From assembly GCA_030737875.1 (NCBI GenBank), contig CM060922.1:305465456-305529455 (forward strand): DNA of 64,000 nucleotides, in the 5' to 3' direction. This DNA is from Allium sativum. Taxonomy: Eukaryota; Streptophyta; Magnoliopsida; Asparagales; Amaryllidaceae. Position 1 is the stretch's first letter. Every line of letters begins with the position of its first letter. A program made the position numbers and the translations under genes. Below, piece by piece: positions 10,304 to 21,227 of the stretch. Below the pieces are notes generated by a model, which was not told the DNA's origin, did no database searches, and was given only the letters and a program-made list of their open reading frames with translations.

Positions 10304-11412
10304 GACCCTAAACCTAGGATTTATTCTTCTAAAAACAATGGCGACGACGAAGTTCTACTGCAACAGAGATTGAATGGCCTAATATACTCCAACTCTAATT
10401 CAGCAAACATTATACAAATTCAACGATTGCTGCGATGGATACAACAAATTCAACTTGTTCTTCGCTGTAGTTTGGATCCGTTTCCTTAGTTCTATTCGCT
10501 GTGAGTTAATGTTATTTTTAGATCTGAATATTTAAATAGTAATCGTGATATGTATATGAAAAATTGGATCTTGAATCGGTGCCTAACCAGTTCTATTATG
10601 ACATATTCCTCTGATATGTTCTTATATGCTTATATCGTCACCAAATCCAATCTTGTCGTAATATGTTCATTTAGTTTTTATGCCAATTTATACCGTTATG
10701 TTATTGATTCGTTATTATGTTTGTTCTGATTCTATTCTCTCCCTCTTTTCCCTTTTATTTTTATATAGCAAGGCTACCTTCGAGCCTAGGCCTAACGCTA
10801 AAAAAAATGCAAACGTACGAGATTGGGAATAATTGGGAAAGACATAATTTGGGGCATAATTGATATTGGAAAAAAAATATGAATATAGGTTGGGGCATAA
10901 AATGTGGAAATATACAAATTTGGATTTGGGGACATATATTATGTTGTATAACATGAATATGAATTTAGGCGAACATTGGAAAATATGATTTGACATAAAT
11001 TATGTAAAATATGATTTGGGCGTAGATTAGAATATATGCTAATATGAATTTGGGCACAACTTGTATTGGAATAAATGTAAATATGGAATTGGGTATAAAA
11101 TGGGACATGCCTAAATATTGATTTGGCACATAAATTAGAACATATGCGAATATAAATTTTGTGCATAAATTGGAAAATATGTGGGTTTGGGTATATGCCT
11201 TGATTTATGACATGGGAAAAAAGGAGCTTATGGTGCATAATTAAAAGCTGAATTAAAAAGGGGTGTAAAAGTCTATGATTTGAATAATGAATTGGGCATA
11301 TAATTAAATATGGGGAAAAAGAGAAATAATCACCTATAATGACATAGGTAGATTTGGATAAAAATGGAATGCCTAGTAATTACAATTAGAAATTGTAATT
11401 GCACTTATGACA

Positions 11413-11612
11413 CGAGTTTAGGTTATATTAGTGGTGGAAGTCTGCCCGGACCCGACCGACATATCCAGCAGCCACTATTGTTGAACCTAATGTGAGAGAT
11501 CTGTGTGTGAATACGAATCGGGCTAAGACACGAGGTTAGACCCAACTGTGGAATAAGACTGCCCGGACCCGGCCGACATATCTAGCATCCACACGTTGTA
11601 GGCCTAATGTGT
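11413..11612 (+). repeat. Pair of hairpin modules in B 3' LTR
   Basis: Copies of the modules at 5030-5231. Some changes break the pairing, as expected in a decaying LTR, but the core TCTGCCCGGACCCGA is kept. Confidence 0.65.
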
Positions 11613-14147
11613 GAAGTCTAGCCCATTATAACCATAATTGGACATGGTAATGAATCAGACTACTTAACCTAATTTAATCCATAAGGATTGTATGATTATG
11701 AACTTAAGTTAGGGTTAAGTAAAATTGAATGGGTAGTGGGTGGGTTAAGTAAATTGGAGGGGATGAGTAATATCTACATATAGACCCATGAACTTAACCC
11801 GATAAGGTTATGTAATTAAAGACACCTAGTGGTATACATAATCGGTAGAAACAATAAACTTATGTAATTAAAAGACACTGCTTAGGGTAAGCATAACTTG
11901 TAAGGAAATGAGACAACCTATATAATAAGATAAGAGGTACTTAATTATAAATTAAGTAATCTAGAAGTCTGGAACCCGCTGATGTAAATAACATGTTTAG
12001 GCTTGTCCTAGAGACAAGAGGAAATTATAACATAGGTTATAATAAATGGGTGGAGAAACTTATTAACGATCCTTCGTTAATAGAACAAAGTTAATAAGTA
12101 AACAACAATAAGTTGTGATAACAATGAAAAATGGAATTATGATTAAATGGGAAAGAATGAGGAAAACTTATAAGATAAGTTATATCTAATCATAAATAAT
12201 GACTGACATGTTAAAAAGGAAACATGAGACGTACTTAATTTCACATTAAGTAAAATCATGTTATTGAGATGATGTAACCAAGCAGGAGAAACTTGGTAAT
12301 TTGAATAAGAATTCAATATGAATGGGAGTAACCAAGTTAAAAGGAAACCCGGAGAGGTAAGGCAAGCGCGTAAAGAATGTTTAGACATAGGGTCTAACAA
12401 CATATTAAAGAAAGGCGCTTGGACCAGTCCATACGTTTGAGGGTGAATAACCCAGCGGGGTAGATCATCGAGGTGTTATAAGACATGAGGGGAGCGCACA
12501 TTCATTTGATTGTCATGACGACTCCAAAGGACTGGAAGGGGAAGCACGCGGCTTCCTGAGGTACGTAAGGTGCTCCTAGTAGTTCCTCTATGCGATGACA
12601 GATGTCTTAGGCTGTACTCATAGAGGTTGGGTCTGCACGTAACTACTAGGTGGGTGGGCCTTGACTACAGATGTAGCTATGTATTTAGAATGATGTTACG
12701 TGGTGACGCCGGGTAGTTCGGTGGTTGCCTCACGAGGAGGTAGATGGGTCAGGACCAACAAGGATAGTAGACCGTTGGATACTCGTCACCAGCAGCCAGC
12801 GGGATGCGGAAAGACTAGAGCTAAACCCAGGATATCATTTCACCTTTCACTATCGAGGTACAGGGCTGAGGGGAGACGCTACATGGCTGTTTAGATTGGT
12901 TGTTATTAGGGGCGGTCGCTTAGCTCTTGTAGTCTTTACTAGTTGAGGGAGGGGTCGAGGTGGGGCCTTTTCCATCATGAAAAACAGAACCTAGGATTAT
13001 CTGTACATAGCGGTTCACAGAGACGGGCCTGTACAGGTACGGATAAGCACCCGACCGAGTTTTGTGTTTCTTGTTTTGCCCTGCCATGGAACTCGGTGCA
13101 CATTAGAGGACGTGCGATTGAGGCATCGAGCTACAATTACAGTACATACGTGGGATCGTCTAGATACATGCATATCTGCTCTGGGTGGTGTATCATAGAT
13201 CAGAGAGCATTATTCTGATATGGAATCTGATTCGATCGATATTGGCAGTCCATACACTTACGTAGCATAGTAATGACAGATATATGTGGAACGTAACATT
13301 ATTATATAGAGATCCGTACGTCACTCCGACGTAGGATGAGGGACTGCGTTCATTACAGTGGAGACCGTGCAACTGGGGTACCATGGGATGTATCTTAATA
13401 TTGAGAGATAGTTGCATATATTGTATTAGGTGAATCCATGGGAAAGTAAATGGATACGATGCGCGTATAAGTCTTCAGTGCGATTAACCCAAGTAACCTA
13501 GTAATCAAGAAAATGTAATGCAACGACATTAGTAGGGACCTCTCTACTTCTGATATACTAGTATCTGCGCGGTGCAGAGAAATGTATTGAAGAAGCGCAA
13601 TATATTCTGTCCAAGCTTATCTTGTTTAGTTCACACTTGTCCTTGCTATTGTTATCTTGTTCTTCCAGTTTTTATATACCTGCCATGATACTTTTATTTA
13701 TTTATGTTTAAAAGTAACTAGACTCGCCAGGCTTTTTGTCTGACCCTTTTTGTTTCCTCTTCTCTCTCTTCCGTCCCCCCAAGTTCTCAGAGTGGAAGTG
13801 CTTAGAGTTGATTTGGATTCTTTCAGCTTAGCTTGGGTTTTGGATATGGATGTACAGCTTTGACCTATTGTCTACTCTCTTATGGCATTGCTTGGGAAAT
13901 ATGGTTTATTATTTTGTATTCTGATATTTTTGGCAAGATAGATTATTAAATATGTAATTGGTTATTTCAAATATATGATGTAAACTCGGTATTTGGGACC
14001 ATGATGTTATGATTTAAATAAAGTTTTTAATTCCGCTGCTATTTTACATGTCTATCTTGTGATAGTATGTTCTTATTTACCTATAATGCTTCACGAAAGT
14101 TAATGCATTCCCTTAGTGAGTGACATTAACGGACGTGGAGTGTCACA

Positions 14148-14619
14148 CATCATTCACGGCATGTTTGCATCCAATGCTATTAGTGCTTCCTATTCCTAGC
14201 CTACTTGGGCTCTTGCCAATTGCTGCATCATCCCGCGAATTAAGTCATGTACGCAAAGCATAATTCAAGTTCAATAATCAACAACCTCTCCGGTTTCTTT
14301 CCAAGTATGTTTCATGCTTGGCGGTTAGTGGCCTCTCCAGGCCCTTCCTAAAATTCACATTAATCATTTGCTGGTGAACGACGCTTAACGATAGGTAATC
14401 CGATCATGTTACTACCCAACAAAAAAACATTAGCATCCACGCTTCATTCTTAACTCTTTGGAACAAATAGTGATCACATTCATGCCAAGTGTCATCCACA
14501 CTCACTGATCTATACAAATATTGATTTGCTGCTTGATGATTTCGACTTCCTAGCCGATCACTTAGCTATACGGGGCTCCATCCAATCTTAGTATGGAAAA
14601 AAAGAGACTTGTGGTTCAT
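14148..14619. other. Spacer right of element B, no gene seen
   Basis: Sequence between the end of B and the tandem array. It probably belongs to the older minus-strand element described below. I see no open frame, RNA gene or terminal repeat. The first bases, CATCA, should be the B target-site duplication, but the partner copy is outside the window. Confidence 0.4.
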
Positions 14620-14624
14620 TAATG

Positions 14625-15170
14625 AAAATCCATCCAGCCACTCTCCGTCGAATGGATTTACATTTGATTTGTATGAATTCATCTAGTTACTTTCCACGAG
14701 AGGAATCTGTAGTTTAGCCATACAAATTCATCTATTCACTCTCGATGAGAGGAATTTGTACCTTATCTGAGTGAATTCATCCAATCACTTTCCAATGGAA
14801 GGGACGCATTATGCATTTACACAAATTTATCCGGTTACATGCAGGTGAAAGGAACTCATCGTTAATCCGTACAAATTCATCCAATCATTTTCCAGTGAAA
14901 GGAATTCGTAGTTTATTCCATAGGAATTCATCATGTAACTTTATGGTGAAGGAATTCATAGCCTATTCGTATGGATCCATCCAATTACTTCTTTGATGAA
15001 AGGGATCCACAATCAATCCTTACAAATTCATCCAGTCACGATCTAGTGAAAGGAATTCATGATTCATTTGTTTGAACCCGTCCAGACACTTTTTGGTAGT
15101 ACGGATTCATGATTGGCCCATACGAATTCATCAAGTTACTCTTTGGTGAAAGGAATTCGCATCTTACGGC
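14625..15170. repeat. 50-bp tandem array, about 11 copies
   Basis: Units begin with AATTCATCCA-like words at about 14628, 14676, 14725, 14774, 14824, 14874, 14925, 14974, 15025, 15075 and 15125, a spacing of 48-51 bp. Each unit also holds a GTGAAAGGAATTC-like word, so EcoRI-type sites recur. Units are diverged (roughly 60-80 percent alike by eye), so the array is old. It lies downstream of the minus-strand gag remnant. Tandem arrays are known in non-coding parts of Tat/Ogre-type elements. Confidence 0.8.
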
Positions 15171-15349
15171 TTTACTCTGTCTCTCCTGTTGAAGCAAAAC
15201 CACGATCAAATTATATTCATTGCCTAAGGCAGATCAAAGAAAATATGTAATGAAGTAAATGAAATAAGAAAAAAGAAAACTAAGTTGAGCCCCTTTGGGC
15301 TACACGACTCAATGTTCACTCAGATCATGCTTAAGACCAAATCCTGACC

Positions 15350-15850
15350 TCATGCATATGTAAGATTTTGAGCCGTTAAGTCGAAAAGTAATAATTGGTA
15401 ACTTTGGCTCCATCGTCCCCATAAAGAGTTGATGATTTGGATGTTGGCAAAGGCTCACCTGATTCTAGGCCATAAACGACTGCCTGTGCTCTAGCAGCAT
15501 CCCTTTATTATCAACATATTCCTAGAGCTACCCATTCCTAATGCGCTCCTTTATTTTATCTCAAAGGTGTCTTACCTTTGATGTTGCATGCCATACAGCT
15601 CGTGGAACAACCAACATTTCTTAGTCCTACTTTTGTTATCAGTCATCTCTTTTGGAGATGGTTTCCTGTAAGGGATTTTCCCCATAGTATTCAAGTAAAT
15701 TCTTTCCAAAGAATCATTTATCTTTTCATAGGAAGAATATTTCAGTTCTTTGCTACTTTTCCTCGAGCTTTCATGCTCGTTCTCTATCTTCAATTTTCTT
15801 TTGTCCATCTTGAACGTCGCTACAAGAATCACCTCATCTTTCAAAGCATT
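15350..15850 (-). pseudogene. Older minus-strand Ty3/gypsy gag, 3' half
   Basis: A minus-strand frame (15572-15844) is rich in Lys, Glu and Ser. It ends in CWLFHELYG, which resembles the start of the CxxxH nucleocapsid motif of Tat-type Ty3/gypsy gag proteins. After one stop the frame continues with a DTFEIK-like stretch and degraded sequence to about 15350. The upstream half continues beyond element C at 26083. No pol is seen next to it. The overlapping + strand ORF of 15578-15865 is a shadow. Lineage is inference. Confidence 0.55.
15846..15850. repeat. Target-site duplication of element C, left copy (GCATT)
   Basis: GCATT directly before TGTAACACCC; the second copy is at 26078-26082. It dates C as an insertion into the minus-strand gag. 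Confidence 0.9.
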
Positions 15851-16121
15851 TGTAACACCCTATAATTTTAAAGAACGCTATAATGATAAACTAAATAACA
15901 CTTCATTAAATATTGGGAACTAAGTAAAATAGATTGCGCCATTACATTTTTCTCGGAATTCTTCTTAAGATAGACTCCGAGTTTGCATAAAACGGACATC
16001 GTATGAAGAAGTTATTAAGATTTGAAGTTTGTATATGCATAAGTAAAATATACATATATATATAAACCAAGTCCAGAAAATCAAAATTGAAGAGCGGGAA
16101 AGGGAGGGAAATCGGCCCATT

Positions 16122-16202
16122 AGGGGTCGAACCCATGCACCATCGATGTCGACCCATTGATCGACCCCTAAAGGTGGTGTCAACCATAAGGTCGACCCTA
16201 CC
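16122..16202 (+). promoter_or_regulatory. GTCGACC-rich cluster upstream of C LTR promoter
   Basis: GGGGTCGAACCC, ATGTCGACCC, TGATCGACCCC, GGTGTCAACC and GGTCGACCC occur within 80 bp, ending about 70 bp before the TATA box. Confidence 0.5.
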
Positions 16203-16268
16203 CAGATCTGGGGCAGATCCAGTCTGTGAACAGGGACTTGTTTCTTGACCAGATTCGTTGACCGTAGG

Positions 16269-16277
16269 CTATAAATA
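16269..16277 (+). promoter_or_regulatory. TATA box of element C LTR
   Basis: CTATAAATA, in the same position relative to the GTCGACC cluster as in A and B. The 3' LTR of C lacks this region. Confidence 0.65.
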
Positions 16278-17008
16278 GGTCTCATTTCCATTGTTTTATT
16301 CACCAAAAACAATGGAGACAACGAGATGCTGCCCCCAACTCATATTGAATTAGCCTAATCTTCTACAACACCAGTTTATACGTGTTCAAGAATCTCTACT
16401 ACAACATCAACAGTCATTTCTCTGTTCTTTAGTTCTAGTCCCTGTGAGTTTATATTTCTTTTAGATATAAACATTTAATAAGTAATCCTGACAAGTTTAT
16501 AAGTTTGGATCTAAACCTGTGCCTGTTAATAACCTGTATCATAACTAAACATATCTACCATTACTTGTATACCTGATCCTCTGTTTAATTCTTACTTATC
16601 TATCTCTATTATGCCTATTCTGTCATTATGCCCATTTTGTCACCATATGCCAAGTTTTGTTATCATATGCGTGTTTTATTACTATGCCTATTTCTGTTCT
16701 CTTCTCTCCCTCCTTCCATTTTTATTTTTATAGTCAGGCTACCTTCGAGCCTAGGCCTATTGCTGAAACATGCGAACGAACGAAATTGGGAATGGTTGGG
16801 AATAATAAACTGGGGTATAACTTGTACTGTAAAATTAGACTGGGATTTGGGGGCACAATCTATACCTTGATCTAAAACTTTAATTTGGGGCATAACTTGT
16901 ATCGTGAATCAGCTTGGGATTTTAGGCATGAAAAACCTGTAATGAACATAAACAATTGTTCATGCCTAAATTTACAGTAAATAGAAACTGTAACTTGCAC
17001 TTAGACAC

Positions 17009-17216
17009 GAGGTTAGATTACACATGTGGTAGAAGTCTGCCCAGAACCGCACGACAAATCCAGCATCCACAAGTGGTTAATCTAATGTGAGGGGTCTAGT
17101 GTGTAATTGTACACATAGCGGTGCTAAGACACGAGGTTAAGTCTGAATTGTGGTAAAAGTCTGCCCGGAACCGCCCGGCATATCCAGTATCCACAAGTGG
17201 CCGACTTAATGTGAGA
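17009..17216 (+). repeat. Pair of hairpin modules in C 5' LTR
   Basis: Copy 1 pairs TTAGATTA with TAATCTAA and TGTGG with CCACA. Copy 2 pairs TTAAGTC with GACTTAA and TTGTGG with CCACAA. Both keep the AAGTCTGCCC core followed by GGCAnATCCAG-like bases (mutated in copy 1). Arms differ from A and B yet still pair. Confidence 0.75.
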
Positions 17217-18617
17217 GATCTAGTGCAATAACAGACATGAATGGAAAAAGGATAACAACCTGTTAACCTGTAATACTTATCCTATTTAAATCAATGGGGG
17301 TTATATGAACCTATCAAATTGTGTAATGGTTAAATAAACTTGCTTGAATCATTAAGGGGTTAAGTAAATCTGTTAAATCTGTGGGGGCGTGTTATTTAAA
17401 CCCGACAAACTTAACCTGTTTTATATGGTGGCGTTATGCGGGCTTGTTAAATCTGTTAGGCATAACCTGCCAAAATCCTAGTAGTGGGGATGCAAGCTTA
17501 GGGGATGGCTTGTATCATCTGTTGCGTGGGACCCATATCAGTCAGTAACTCATCTTGGTATAAAAAAAGGAGGACTCTGAACTAGGTGGGGATTCAGGCA
17601 CACTTACTGAGCTGATTATAAGAGGTTCATCTGAGTGGGGGTGCTGATGGCGCATTCCGTCGGACTCATGTGCATGCATGAATCCGCTTGCTTGGGATAA
17701 TAAGATGCTATAGCATTAGTAGATATGACTGTGCCTCTCGAAAAAAAGGGTTGCCACTTTAGGAAGTGATACATCTTACTGTGGGGCCAGCACAGGGTAT
17801 CTACATGATAGGAAGCCGAACGAAATGGGTAGTAATTAGGGTACATCTAGTCTTTCTTGTTTACGGGCCCGTTATTATCGTTGGGGGTAACCCTTGTCAT
17901 TTCTGTTAGGCTGCCTGTTATTATTGTTGGGGGTAAAACCCGTCACTAGAAGTACATCTAAGTCTACCATCTGAATCTATTGGGATCATTTTGTTTCTGT
18001 TATACTAGTATTGGTGCAGAGAAAAGTACTTGAGAAGCGCAATATATTATGTTCTGTTTATTCAGTTTATCCTGCTCGGTCTGTTATGCCTGTCTTATGA
18101 TACTGTTATCTTTCTTATCCAGTTTATATGCCTATCATGATGCCTTTACTTATTTATATGCTAAAAGTAATTGGACTCGCCAGACTTTATGTCTGACCTG
18201 TTTTGTTTTCTTTTCTCTCCCTTCCTCCTCCTAGGTTCTCAGGGTGGGAATACTCCAGCTTGATTAGGAATTCTCTCTTTTGTTCTGCTTGGAGCTGCTT
18301 AGTTGTACAGCTTGATTTCCTGTATACCTTGATATGGCTAATCTTTTTGGGGACTATGATTTTATTTTACTGTACTATGATGGTTTTAGTACAAGGTAGA
18401 TACTTTTATTTGATGTAAATAGGTTTTTTGTATTTCAGACTAAGGTTGTAACCAGATTTTGGACCACGATGTTTTCTATTAGAAAATAAAGTTTTAAATT
18501 TCCGCTGTTATTTTATATTTGTCTTGTGATGTTCCTGTTTCTGTTTACCTATAATGCTTCACAAAACTTAATGCATTCCATTAAAGAGTGACATTAACGG
18601 ACGTGGGGTGTCACATT

Positions 18618-18629
18618 TGGTATCAGAGC
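18618..18629 (+). other. Element C primer-binding site (initiator tRNA-Met)
   Basis: TGGTATCAGAGC lies 2 bases after the LTR end, the same position and sequence as in B. Confidence 0.93.
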
Positions 18630-19361
18630 TGAAGGTTACCAGATCGAATAAAAAGATTTTGAAAATTGTTTTCAAAAGATTTTAAAAGAAAGCACTTTCA
18701 AAAGAAAACTCTATTTTGGAAAAATATATTCTCAAAGCCATATAAAATATCTCTCGATTCTCTGCTTAAGTCTCTTTTCCTTTTCTTTTCAGTATGTCTG
18801 GGGAACTGATTGTTCTCGAAGGGCATCCCTATTGTGGCATGGTTCCGTAGGCCTATTAAAACTACGTGTCGAAGGGCAAGGAAGTTCCCAACCTCCATCT
18901 ATAGTCGCAGCAGTTCCACTTGTGGCTAATTTTCTCTCAAACTTCGTAAGAATTCATGTGCGATGGAGGCAACATACCTGAAACTTGTTGACATGTTACA
19001 CAAGGATGGTAAAGAGGAGAATAAGGGAGTTAAGGCTGAGGAGCACAGCCCAAGGATGATAAAAATGGTGGCCTAAGAAGGGAACATAGATGAAAAAAGG
19101 AAAGCCTAATAAAGTTCAAATATAAGCAAGAAGAAATGTCATGTTTGTTGGAACGTGGGTCATTTGGTCAAAGATTGCCGAAAAAGGAAGAACACTTATT
19201 TCAACTGTGGCAAAGTTGAGCACTATATTAGGAAATGCCTAAGGAAGCAAGGACAGGGGAAAAACACAGGACCATCTGAAGAGTCGATGCATGCTTTCGG
19301 GGGTAGTGGACCAGACGTAGGTAGGAAAGTTTCTGTTAAAGGTTTGATTTCTCTTTCCAAT
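18630..19361 (+). pseudogene. Element C leader and truncated gag with CCHC knuckles
   Basis: Gag packages the element RNA into a cytoplasmic particle. Here only the nucleocapsid end is clear: CHVCWNVGHLVKDC (from 19137) is a complete CCHC zinc knuckle. A second, YFNCGKVEHYIRKC (from about 19199), has lost its first Cys. Only about 510 bp separate the primer site from the first knuckle, too little for a normal capsid domain of some 300 residues, and no long frame is present. B has the same short layout, so the loss predates their split or was shared by exchange. Confidence 0.8.
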
Positions 19362-19849
19362 CATCCTGTTAGGACTCTTTTTGATTCTGGCGCTTCACAT
19401 TCTTTTATATCTGATTCTGTGGTTGAGTCTCTGTACCTTAGTACTAGCATGGTTTTGGATCCCGTTGTTGTCTCAAACCTCATTGGAGGTATGGCTCATT
19501 TTTCTATGATTTTTCGGGGTTTGAGAATATCTGTGTTGGGCGTCGAGTTCTATGCGATGCATACGTGCTTGGTTTCATGGGCTATGGTTTGATTCTAGGA
19601 ATGGATTGGCTAGCCATGTATGGTGCCATTCTGGATTGTGAGCAGAGGTCCGTTAGACTTTTGACCTTCCATGGGAGAACCCTCGAGATTTCTTGTGACC
19701 TTAAGGGGTCTATCATGCTTAGTTTCCTAGAGTCGCTCGATGCATCTATCGATGATTTACGACCTGTACCCGTAGTCTGTGAGTATTCTGATGTGTTTGA
19801 GGAGGTTAGGGGCTTACCTCCAAAGCGTTAGATTGATTTCCAGATATAC
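19362..19849 (+). pseudogene. Element C aspartic protease remnant
   Basis: The retroviral-type protease would cut the polyprotein. LFDSGASHSFIS with the catalytic Asp-Ser-Gly is intact (Asp codon 19383-19385), and the second conserved block LILGMDWLAMY is at about 19590-19625. A frameshift near 19565-19590 separates the two halves. The frame then runs on toward RT (CEYSDVFEE, then GLPPKR) and hits a TAG at 19828. Confidence 0.85.
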
Positions 19850-20698
19850 TTGGTGGACAATGCAAAGCCTGTTGCATTTCTTATGCGCCATATAGCTCCG
19901 CGTGAAAGGAGGGAGCTCAGTAAGCAAGTAAGGGAGCTACTTGAGAAAGGGTTTATTGGGCGAAGCATATCTGAATGGGGTGCTCAAGTAGTATTCGCCG
20001 CTAAGACGGATGGTTTGCTTCGCTTATGCGTGAATTACAGGGAGTTGAATAAGCTCACTAAGAAAAATAGGCATCCACTTCCGAGAATAGACGATTTGTC
20101 TGACCAGCTTGTTGGTGCGTCTGTTTTCTCCTAGTTAGACTTGGCCATGGAGTTTCATTAATTGAGGGTGGCCGAGGATACTATAGACAAGACTGCTTTT
20201 AGGACTCTAGATGGTTTCTTCGAGTGGCTTGTCATGCCTTTTGGGTTGACGAATGCACCTGCCTATTTTGTGGATCTGATGAGTAGGGTTTTTCGGGAGT
20301 TCCTAAATAAGTTTGTTGTGGTCTTTGTCGATGACATATTGATTTTCTTGAAAAGTGAGGAAGAGCATGCCCTACATTTAAGGGAGGTTTCGAAGGCTCT
20401 TCGAGCGCGTCAGCTTAAGGCAAAATTCTCCAAATGTCATTTTTGGAGGAAGGAAGTGAGATTTCTAGGTCATGTGGTCTCTAAGGATGGGATAGCAGTG
20501 GATCCCGCAAAAGTAGTTGTAGTTCAAGATTGGAAAATTCCAAAGAATGCAACGGAGGTGAGTAGTTTTCTTAGTTTAGCGTGCTATTATAGGAAGTTCA
20601 TTAAGGACTTCGCAAAGATATCAATCCCACTCATCAGACTGACGAAGAAGAATCTGACGTTTTCTTGGAATATAGACTATGAGGATGCTTTTCAGTGA
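19850..20698 (+). pseudogene. Element C reverse transcriptase remnant
   Basis: RNA-directed DNA polymerase domain that copies element RNA into cDNA. Motifs in order: [20 protein letters not shown] (about 20035), [12 protein letters not shown] (about 20235), the catalytic FVDDIL (20321-20338) and [11 protein letters not shown] (about 20462). Stops interrupt it: TAG at 20134 within VFS-LDL, TAA in EFH-LRV (about 20160) and TGA at 20696. Several look like single transitions of conserved codons. The domain order protease, RT, RNase H, integrase is the Ty3/gypsy order. Confidence 0.93.
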
Positions 20699-21227
20699 TT
20701 GAAGAGGTTCTGATAACAGCCCGGGTCTTGACTTTTCCTGATGGGAACAAAGTGTTCACATTTTACATTGATGCATGTAGTACAGGGCTTGGTGCTGTTT
20801 TGATGCAAGAGGAAAGGGTATATGCTATGGAATTGACAGTTGAGAGTTCATGAGAAGAAATAACCCTACCCATGACTTAGAGTGGGCTACCATTGTATTC
20901 ACGCTTAAGACTTGGCGCCATTATATGCTTAGAAAGAAGTTCGAGTTGTATACCGATCATAAATCTCTCAAGTATTTATTCTCGCAGAAGGATCTCAATT
21001 TGAGGCAACAGAAATGGATAGAGTTCCTAACATCCTATGACTTTTAGATTGCTTATACCCCCGGAAAGGGTAATGTGGTGGAGAATGCACTAAGTAGGCA
21101 GAGGATGACTTTGAGTCCATTATTCGTAGAGAGGTGGAGCTTGGAGAAATTATCGACCTTTGATTTTAGGCCATCTACGGATCTTATACCTGCTTTGTTG
21201 GCATCCTTAGAGGTGTGACCTACTCTT
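20699..21227 (+). pseudogene. Element C RNase H remnant and linker
   Basis: RNase H removes the RNA template. Visible blocks are a FYIDACSTGLGAVLMQ-like stretch (about 20761-20810), [19 protein letters not shown] (about 20910-20970) and [18 protein letters not shown] (about 20978-21030). TPGKGNVV and an ALSRQ-like end follow to about 21105. There are frameshifts near 20830-20860 and a TAG after YDF (21045). The linker to integrase (21110-21227) has no motif. Confidence 0.85.

Larger units (their letters stand above)
9842..14147 (+). mobile_element. Element B 3' LTR, complete, 4.3 kb
   Basis: It starts TGTAACATCCCGG and ends GGAGTGTCACA, 4306 bp. From about 11190 on it matches the B 5' LTR. 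In order it carries a GTCGACC cluster (10184-10220), TATA (10294-10303), a donor-like GTGAGT (10501), a repetitive AT-rich part with repeated GAATTTGGGCA-like words (10840-11200), hairpin modules (11413-11612), an acceptor-like pyrimidine tract (about 13758-13784) and AATAAA (14017). The 1.5 kb of LTR body at 11.2-13.6 kb has no reading frame of note. Confidence 0.9.
15851..18615 (+). mobile_element. Element C 5' LTR, 2.77 kb
   Basis: It starts TGTAACACCC and ends GGGGTGTCACA. It carries a GTCGACC cluster (16122-16202), TATA (16269-16277), a donor-like GTGAGT (16444), two hairpin modules (17009-17094, 17132-17216), an acceptor-like pyrimidine tract ending CTCCTAG (18234) and AATAAA (18485). 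The family is the same as A and B but diverged. Short ORFs in it have no recognisable content. Confidence 0.92.

Noticed and set aside
15578..15865. 95-aa + strand ORF
   Set aside because: It is antisense to the gag remnant and crosses the C insertion junction, so it cannot be an old gene.
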